Positions 59,282-64,000 of a stretch of DNA of 64,000 bases are shown here, piece by piece (the first letter of the stretch is position 1; each line of letters starts with the position of its first letter). The stretch is from Burkholderiaceae bacterium (lineage in GTDB: Bacteria > Pseudomonadota > Gammaproteobacteria > Burkholderiales > Burkholderiaceae_A): positions 248,001-312,000 of the forward strand of contig JAGYIP010000008.1 in assembly GCA_018402635.1 (NCBI GenBank), given 5' to 3'. Made by a program: the position numbers and the translations under genes. The notes under the pieces were generated by a model that worked only from the letters and a program-made list of their open reading frames with translations, was not told the origin of the DNA and did not search any database.

Positions 59282-61046
59282 GTCCTCGCCACCGGGCAGC
59301 CTCGCCCATTTCGCGCAGCTCTTTCTTCGGCTTGATCAGTCGCAGGGCGTGCGCGAGAGGCAGCAGGCGCTGCTTGGCTTTTTAAATCAAGACGGGCTCG
59401 CCGATAAGGATGCGGCCTGGGCCTTGTGGCTTTTGGCCGGCGAGCGGCTTAAGCGCACTGTTGCCCCAGCTCTTTTTCGCAAGGCCATGGAAGAGGCCAC
59501 GGGTCTGCAGCCTTGGCTGGTTGAGGAGTGTTATCAGTCGGTGGGCGACCTGGCTGAGACCTCGGCCTTGCTTGCTGCCTGCCCACAAACCGAGTCAGAC
59601 TTCGCAGCCAAAGGCCTTGCCGATCTCATTGAGTGCGACTTGCTTGCCCTACGCGGTCTTCAGGCGCAGGAGGTCTGCAACTGGATGATGGCGGCCTGGG
59701 CGCAGTTAACGGCGCCTCAGGTTTTCTGCCTGAACAAAATACTTACTGGTGGATTGCGCCTGGGTCTTTCACGACAGGGCCTTGTTCAGGCGCTTGCCGA
59801 CCATTTAAAGATTGCAAAGGCGCTTGTTGCCCAGCGCATGCTTATTTTTCTTTCGCAACCGCCCGACGCAAAGGCCTATCAAGCGCTTGTCTCCCCCGAC
59901 GATTCCTGCGGTGCTCAGGCCTTTATGAATGGGCCTGCCCCCTTTTTCTTGGCGCAGAGTCTTTCGATGCAGGGTGAACCCCTTGAGCAGGCCGCGCAAT
60001 GCGAGCAGAGGCTCGGACCGATTGAGAACTGGGCCGCGGAATGGAAGTGGGATGGCATTCGGGCGCAGCTGGTTGTGGATGCAGCCGGTCAACTGCAGGT
60101 CTGGTCGCGCGGCGAGGAGCTTGTGACCGAGCAGTTTCCTGAGTTTGGGCAGATGTTCGCAGGGCCCCAAGCCTTGCCGGCCTTGCCGCTTCGGCTTGAT
60201 GGCGAGATTCTGGCCTGGGATGGTCTAAAGCAACGGCCCTTTGCCTTTGCCGATCTGCAAAGGCGACTCGGTCGTCGTAAACCTTCAAAGGCCATCCAGA
60301 ACGCACACCCCGTGGTCTTCATGGCCTACGACCTTCTTGGCCAGGCAGGCCGTGATTGGCGAGCCGAACCCTTTTCGGCGCGTCGAGCAGCCCTGGTTGC
60401 GCTCCTGGAGTCGTTGGGCGAGGGCGACAGCGACAGCTACAGCGACCGCGACGCAAGGCCTGAGAGCCCAGCTGCCTTTCGGCCCATGCGTGCCTCGCCC
60501 ATCGTTGCTGCAGAGAACTGGGCCGAGCTTGCCCTGTTGCAAGCCCAGGCCCGAGACCAGCCTGCGGAAGGCTTAATGCTTAAGCGGTGGGATGCGGCCT
60601 ACGGCCAGGGCCGCACAAAAGAAAGTTTGCAGGGCGAGCTTTGGAAGTGGAAGCTTGCGCCATTAACGATTGATGCCGTGCTTGTCTACGCCCAGCGAGG
60701 CCACGGTCGCCGGGCTGGGCTCTACACCGACTATGGCTTTGCGCTCTGGGATGACCGCCAAGACCCTGCGGTCTTGGTACCCTTTGCAAAGGCCTACTCT
60801 GGTCTTACCGATGCTGAAATAAAAAAGGTGGATCAGGTGATACGTAAAACCATTGAAGACAAGTTTGGCCCCGTTCGACAGGTGAGGCCAAGCCTTGTAA
60901 TGGAACTTGGCTTTGAGGCGGTTATGGCGTCGAGCCGTCACAAGAGCGGCATTGCCGTTCGCTTTCCACGCATTCTTCGGCTGCGGCCCGACAAAACAAT
61001 CGAGCAGGCCGATCGGCTCTCAAGTCTTCGGGCCATGCTGTCATGA
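59274..61046 (+). CDS. ATP-dependent DNA ligase (LigB/LigC-like bacterial type)
   Basis: A 590-residue ligase. An N-terminal alpha-helical DNA-binding domain (about 1-215) is followed by the adenylation domain with motif I EWKWDGIRAQ (nucleotidyl Lys), motif III LDGEILAWD, VFMAYDLL, motif IV EGLMLKR, and motif V ELWKWK. An OB-fold domain ends the protein. A Ser/Asp repeat insert lies near residue 385. ATG at 59274 lies inside the exonuclease stop region; a start at 59232 is also in frame. Its end overlaps the DUF429 gene by four bases (ATGA). Confidence 0.93.
   Translation: MSKSSPPGSLAHFAQLFLRLDQSQGVRERQQALLGFLNQDGLADKDAAWALWLLAGERLKRTVAPALFRKAMEEATGLQPWLVEECYQSVGDLAETSALLAACPQTESDFAAKGLADLIECDLLALRGLQAQEVCNWMMAAWAQLTAPQVFCLNKILTGGLRLGLSRQGLVQALADHLKIAKALVAQRMLIFLSQPPDAKAYQALVSPDDSCGAQAFMNGPAPFFLAQSLSMQGEPLEQAAQCEQRLGPIENWAAEWKWDGIRAQLVVDAAGQLQVWSRGEELVTEQFPEFGQMFAGPQALPALPLRLDGEILAWDGLKQRPFAFADLQRRLGRRKPSKAIQNAHPVVFMAYDLLGQAGRDWRAEPFSARRAALVALLESLGEGDSDSYSDRDARPESPAAFRPMRASPIVAAENWAELALLQAQARDQPAEGLMLKRWDAAYGQGRTKESLQGELWKWKLAPLTIDAVLVYAQRGHGRRAGLYTDYGFALWDDRQDPAVLVPFAKAYSGLTDAEIKKVDQVIRKTIEDKFGPVRQVRPSLVMELGFEAVMASSRHKSGIAVRFPRILRLRPDKTIEQADRLSSLRAMLS
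60424..60453 (+). repeat. 6-bp CGACAG-type tandem repeat inside the ligase gene
   Basis: Five imperfect copies of CGACAG encode a Asp/Ser-rich loop (GDSDSYSDRD). Probably a variable surface insert in the adenylation domain. Confidence 0.6.
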
Positions 61047-61987
61047 GTCTTGGGCATCGACATCGCAGCTATCCTGAAGGCTTTCGTATCTATGGGCTTG
61101 ACTTCAGTTCAGCCCCCTCTTTGCGAAAGCCCATTACCTGTGCAGTGGGCCGTCTGGCACGCGAGCGCCAACCGGGCACGTCCGCTGAGACCATCACCTT
61201 CTACCTTGAAGAGGTGACTGCGCTTACCAGCCTCCTCGGTTTTGAGCAGTTTCTTCAGACTCCTGGGCCATGGCTTGCAGGCTTTGACCTTCCTTTCAGT
61301 CAGCCACGCCCCCTGATTGAGCATGAGGGCTGGCCAAGCCACTGGCCTGACTTTGTTGATTTCTTTTGTGAACAAGACCGTGAGGCCTTAAGGCTTCGCT
61401 TTAAGGCCTGGTGTGATGCACGGCCCGTGGGCAGTAAATTCGCCTGGCGAAAGACCGACAAGCCTGCCGGCTCAAGCCCTGCCATGCGCTGGACCAACCC
61501 GCCTGTGGCCTGGATGATGCATGCGGGGATGTCGCGCATGAAGGCGGCTGGCCTTGTCTTTCCAGCCCATGAGGCGCATGAGGCCCTTGACGAAGGCAGG
61601 CCCTACCTGCGCTGGACAAAGACCCAGAGGGCCGAGCATCGGCTGGCCCTTGAGGCCTACCCGGGCTTTACAGCACGCAAGGTCTCTGGCCAGTCTTACA
61701 AAAGTGATCTGCCTGCGAAACAAGACACCGATCGCGCGGTGCGTCGGCAGCAGATTCTTCGGGCCCTTGAGGGCGAGCAGGCTGGCCTTAACCTTCGGCT
61801 TCGGCTCACCCCGGGCTGGTCTCGACGCATTGTCATGGATGGCTCGGGTGATTTATTGGATGCCGTCATTTGTGCCATGCAGGCTGGCCATGCTGCTGCC
61901 TTGCCAGGCTTTGGACTGCCGCCCGAGGGCAATGCCTTTTTCGACCGGCTGGAGGGCTGGATTGCCGCAGTGCCCGTGCCTTCCTAG
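61043..61987 (+). CDS. DUF429 (predicted RNase H-like nuclease) protein
   Basis: A 314-residue DUF429 protein. Family hallmarks are the N-terminal strand GLDFSSAPSLRKPI, the second acidic strand GFDLPFSQP, an EAYPG motif near residue 214, and the C-terminal helix DGSGDLLDAVICAMQA. The spacing of acidic residues suggests an RNase H-type active site, but activity is inferred. It is coupled to the ligase by ATGA and followed 10 bases later by the helicase. This places it inside a repair operon. Confidence 0.8.
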   Translation: MSLGHRHRSYPEGFRIYGLDFSSAPSLRKPITCAVGRLARERQPGTSAETITFYLEEVTALTSLLGFEQFLQTPGPWLAGFDLPFSQPRPLIEHEGWPSHWPDFVDFFCEQDREALRLRFKAWCDARPVGSKFAWRKTDKPAGSSPAMRWTNPPVAWMMHAGMSRMKAAGLVFPAHEAHEALDEGRPYLRWTKTQRAEHRLALEAYPGFTARKVSGQSYKSDLPAKQDTDRAVRRQQILRALEGEQAGLNLRLRLTPGWSRRIVMDGSGDLLDAVICAMQAGHAAALPGFGLPPEGNAFFDRLEGWIAAVPVPS

Positions 61988-61997
61988 TCTTTAAGTC

Positions 61998-64000
61998 ATG
62001 GTGCTCACCCGCGTGCAACGCAAGCCCAGGCCTTTGGCCGCTTGCAGCATTACCAGCTTCGCGCAGGCGCGGTTCAGCCAGCTTGGCCTTTGCCCCTTAG
62101 CCTTTCAGAAAGAGGTCTGGCAGGCCATGGAGGAAAAGGCCTGCGGGCTGATTCATGCGCCAACCGGCTTTGGTAAGACCTATGCGGTCTGGGCAGGTGT
62201 CTTGGGCCAACTTCATAGGGCAGGGGGCAGTAGCAGTGATAGTGGCAGTGGTAGCACTGCAAATGCAGGCCTACAGGTTTTATGGATAACGCCCATGCGG
62301 GCCCTTGCCGCAGACACCTTTCAGGCGCTAGGCCGGTTTGCTCCCGAGGGGTTTTCATTAGGGCTGCGAACGGGTGATACCTCGAGCCATGAACGCGCGA
62401 AACAAGACCGTCGACCGCCCCAGGGCCTTGTGACCACGCCCGAGAGCCTAAGCCTGATGCTCTCTAAGCCCCAGAGCCTCGCGGTGTTGAGCGCCCTTCG
62501 GTTTGTTGTTGTTGACGAATGGCACGAGCTTATTGGCAACAAGCGTGGCAGCCTTTTAGAGCTAAGCCTGGCAGCGCTTGCATCGATTACGGGCAAGACG
62601 CTTCAGGTCTGGGGCCTCTCGGCAACCCTTGGAAATCTTGATGAGGCGGCCAGTGTTCTTTGCCACAGCCTTGGCAGTCCAGTAAAAATTTCGGCCTCTG
62701 GCAGACAACCGCCTCGAATGAAAACCTTACTGCCTAAGGACCCCATTCGCTTTGCCTGGTCGGGTCATCTTGGCCTCACCATGCTCGAGCCTGTTCTTCA
62801 TCAGCTCGAGAAGGCGGCCTCAAGCCTGTTGTTTACCAACACCCGTTCGCAGGCCGAGCTCTGGTATCAGGCCATTCTTCAGGCGCGGCCCGACTGGGCG
62901 GGGCAGATGGCCCTGCATCATGGGTCTTTGGATTCAGACACGCGCGCATGGGTGGAAAAGGCCACGGCAGCCGGCGAGCTTCGTGTGGTCGTGGCAACCT
63001 CAAGCCTTGATCTTGGTGTTGACTTCACGCCCGTCGAGCAGGTCTTTCAGGTTGGCAGCCCCAAGGGGGTTGCGCGACTTCTTCAGCGTGCAGGCCGTTC
63101 GGGCCATCAGCCCAAGGGCGTCTCAAGCCTTTACATGGTGCCCACGCATGGCTTTGAAATTCTGGAGTCTTTGGCTGCGCAGCAGGCAATTGATGAGGGA
63201 TTCATTGAGCCGCGCAGGCCTTTGAGGCTGCCCCTTGACGTTCTTGCACAGCACCTTGTCACACGCATTCTGGGCGAGCCAATGACCGAGCAGGCTTTAT
63301 TTACAGAGGTTCGTGAAAGCCATGCATTTAAAGACTTAAGCCTTAAAGATTTTCATTGGACCCTTGAGTTCCTCTCACAAGGCGGCGCATCCTTGAAGGC
63401 CTACCCTGACTTTCATCGCATTCAATGTAATGCGCAGGGTCAATGGCAGATGCAGGATCTGCGACTTGCTCGGCGCCATCGCCAGTCGATCGGCACGATT
63501 GTTTCAGATGCGACTGTGCGGCTTGCATGGCTTTCAGGCGGGGGCCTGGGCCAAGTGGAGGAGTCGTTCATTGGCAGGCTTAAGCCCGGTGACAGCTTTT
63601 TGTTTTCCGGTCGCAGCCTGGAGTTGGTGCGGGTGCGTGATCTCACCGCCTACGTGCGCAAGGCCACCGGAAAGGCAAAGGCGGTTGCTCGCTGGACCGG
63701 TGGAAGCCTTCCTCTGTCGGGCGAGCTTGCCTGCTGCCTTCGCAGTCTTCTTCACGCCTTTGCATTGAACGACTTGGCAAGCCCTTGGCTGCAAACGCCT
63801 GAGGCCATAAGCATGCAGCCCTTGCTGCAGATTCAGGCTGAGCGCTCGGCCATTCCCACCAACAGTCTGTGCCTTGTGGAGCATTTCACTTCAAACGACG
63901 GTGAGCACTGTTTTATTTATCCCTTTGCAGGGCGACAGGTGCATCTTGGGCTTGCCTCGCTGCTAGCCTTTCGACTAACACGCGTTCACGCCACAAGCAT
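61998..64000 (+). CDS. Lhr-Core type DEAD/DEAH helicase (ligase-associated), 5' part
   Basis: The frame is open from ATG 61998 to the window end, at least 667 residues (family about 800-850). Motif I is APTGFGKT, Ia TPMRALAAD, Ib TTPESLSL, II DEWHELIGNKRG, III LSATLG, IV FTNTRSQAE, V TSSLDLGVDF and VI QRAGRSGH. The DEWHEL form marks the Lhr-Core family, a 3'-5' helicase with winged-helix and cradle domains. A Ser/Gly repeat lies between motifs I and Ia. PdeM, the usual other partner, may lie beyond the end. Confidence 0.93.
   Translation, partial: MVLTRVQRKPRPLAACSITSFAQARFSQLGLCPLAFQKEVWQAMEEKACGLIHAPTGFGKTYAVWAGVLGQLHRAGGSSSDSGSGSTANAGLQVLWITPMRALAADTFQALGRFAPEGFSLGLRTGDTSSHERAKQDRRPPQGLVTTPESLSLMLSKPQSLAVLSALRFVVVDEWHELIGNKRGSLLELSLAALASITGKTLQVWGLSATLGNLDEAASVLCHSLGSPVKISASGRQPPRMKTLLPKDPIRFAWSGHLGLTMLEPVLHQLEKAASSLLFTNTRSQAELWYQAILQARPDWAGQMALHHGSLDSDTRAWVEKATAAGELRVVVATSSLDLGVDFTPVEQVFQVGSPKGVARLLQRAGRSGHQPKGVSSLYMVPTHGFEILESLAAQQAIDEGFIEPRRPLRLPLDVLAQHLVTRILGEPMTEQALFTEVRESHAFKDLSLKDFHWTLEFLSQGGASLKAYPDFHRIQCNAQGQWQMQDLRLARRHRQSIGTIVSDATVRLAWLSGGGLGQVEESFIGRLKPGDSFLFSGRSLELVRVRDLTAYVRKATGKAKAVARWTGGSLPLSGELACCLRSLLHAFALNDLASPWLQTPEAISMQPLLQIQAERSAIPTNSLCLVEHFTSNDGEHCFIYPFAGRQVHLGLASLLAFRLTRVHATS
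62226..62257 (+). repeat. AGT/GGC-rich short repeat in the helicase gene
   Basis: An imperfect repeat of AGTGGC/AGTAGC units encoding GSSSDSGSGST, inserted between helicase motifs I and Ia. Probably a flexible loop of variable length. Confidence 0.6.

Overview
The window looks like a chromosomal segment from a Burkholderiales-type betaproteobacterium. The evidence is gene order. The blocks ychF-pth-rplY-prs-tRNA-Gln-ispE-lolB, kdsD-kdsC-lptC-lptA-lptB-rpoN-hpf-ptsN-hprK-rapZ, mlaFEDACB-ABC-ibaG-murA-hisG-hisD, cytochrome c4-resB-ccsB-msrP-msrQ-lysA-lptM-cyaY-mrcA, aroK-aroB-gltB-gltD, uvrA/MFS-ssb and DUF502-aspS-nudB are the usual betaproteobacterial runs. The genus cannot be named from the sequence. 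Coding density is very high: no gene-free stretch reaches 300 bases, several convergent genes overlap at their 3' ends, and some divergent start codons nearly touch.

Layout. 1-2306: tail of a TRAP transporter operon (dctP end, dctQ, dctM), visibly more AT-rich than the rest. 2473-8625 (minus strand): translation and nucleotide genes, one tRNA-Gln(UUG), isoprenoid synthesis and lipoprotein localisation. 8658-10615: mutM-mutY base excision repair. 10592-18499 (minus strand): Kdo synthesis, LPS transport, sigma-54 and the nitrogen-PTS genes. 18682-26915: Mla phospholipid transport, an orphan ABC ATPase, ibaG, murA and the first two his genes. 26919-28824 (minus): hemB and engB. 28905-34725: cytochrome c4, system II cytochrome c maturation and periplasmic methionine sulfoxide repair. 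34622-38888: lysA, lptM, cyaY and PBP1a. 38889-47916: shikimate genes, a degenerate REP-type transposase homologue and glutamate synthase. 47976-53872: OsmC, a histidine phosphatase, uvrA, an MFS carrier and ssb. 54082-58200: FmdB, DUF502, aspS, a small membrane protein and nudB. 58256-64000: a tight repair operon of metallo-beta-lactamase exonuclease, ATP-dependent DNA ligase, a DUF429 protein and an Lhr-Core helicase that runs off the end.

A pervasive feature is single-base frame disruption, mostly in short homopolymers. resB, mlaA, gltB (twice), aspS and nudB are each split by one base, and msrQ and the lptA/lptB junction probably are too. Because aspS is normally essential and single copy, these are more likely sequence or assembly errors than decay. 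They also create false joins: the NudB-exonuclease reading frame is one, and the LptA-LptB fusion may be another.

The best candidates for novelty are the Lhr-Core/ligase/exonuclease operon carrying a DUF429 (RNase H-like) gene, the LptA-LptB continuous frame, and a canonical terminator hairpin lying inside the start of msrP. Also notable are the missing pilMNOPQ cluster between mrcA and aroK, and the catalytically degenerate transposase homologue before gltB.
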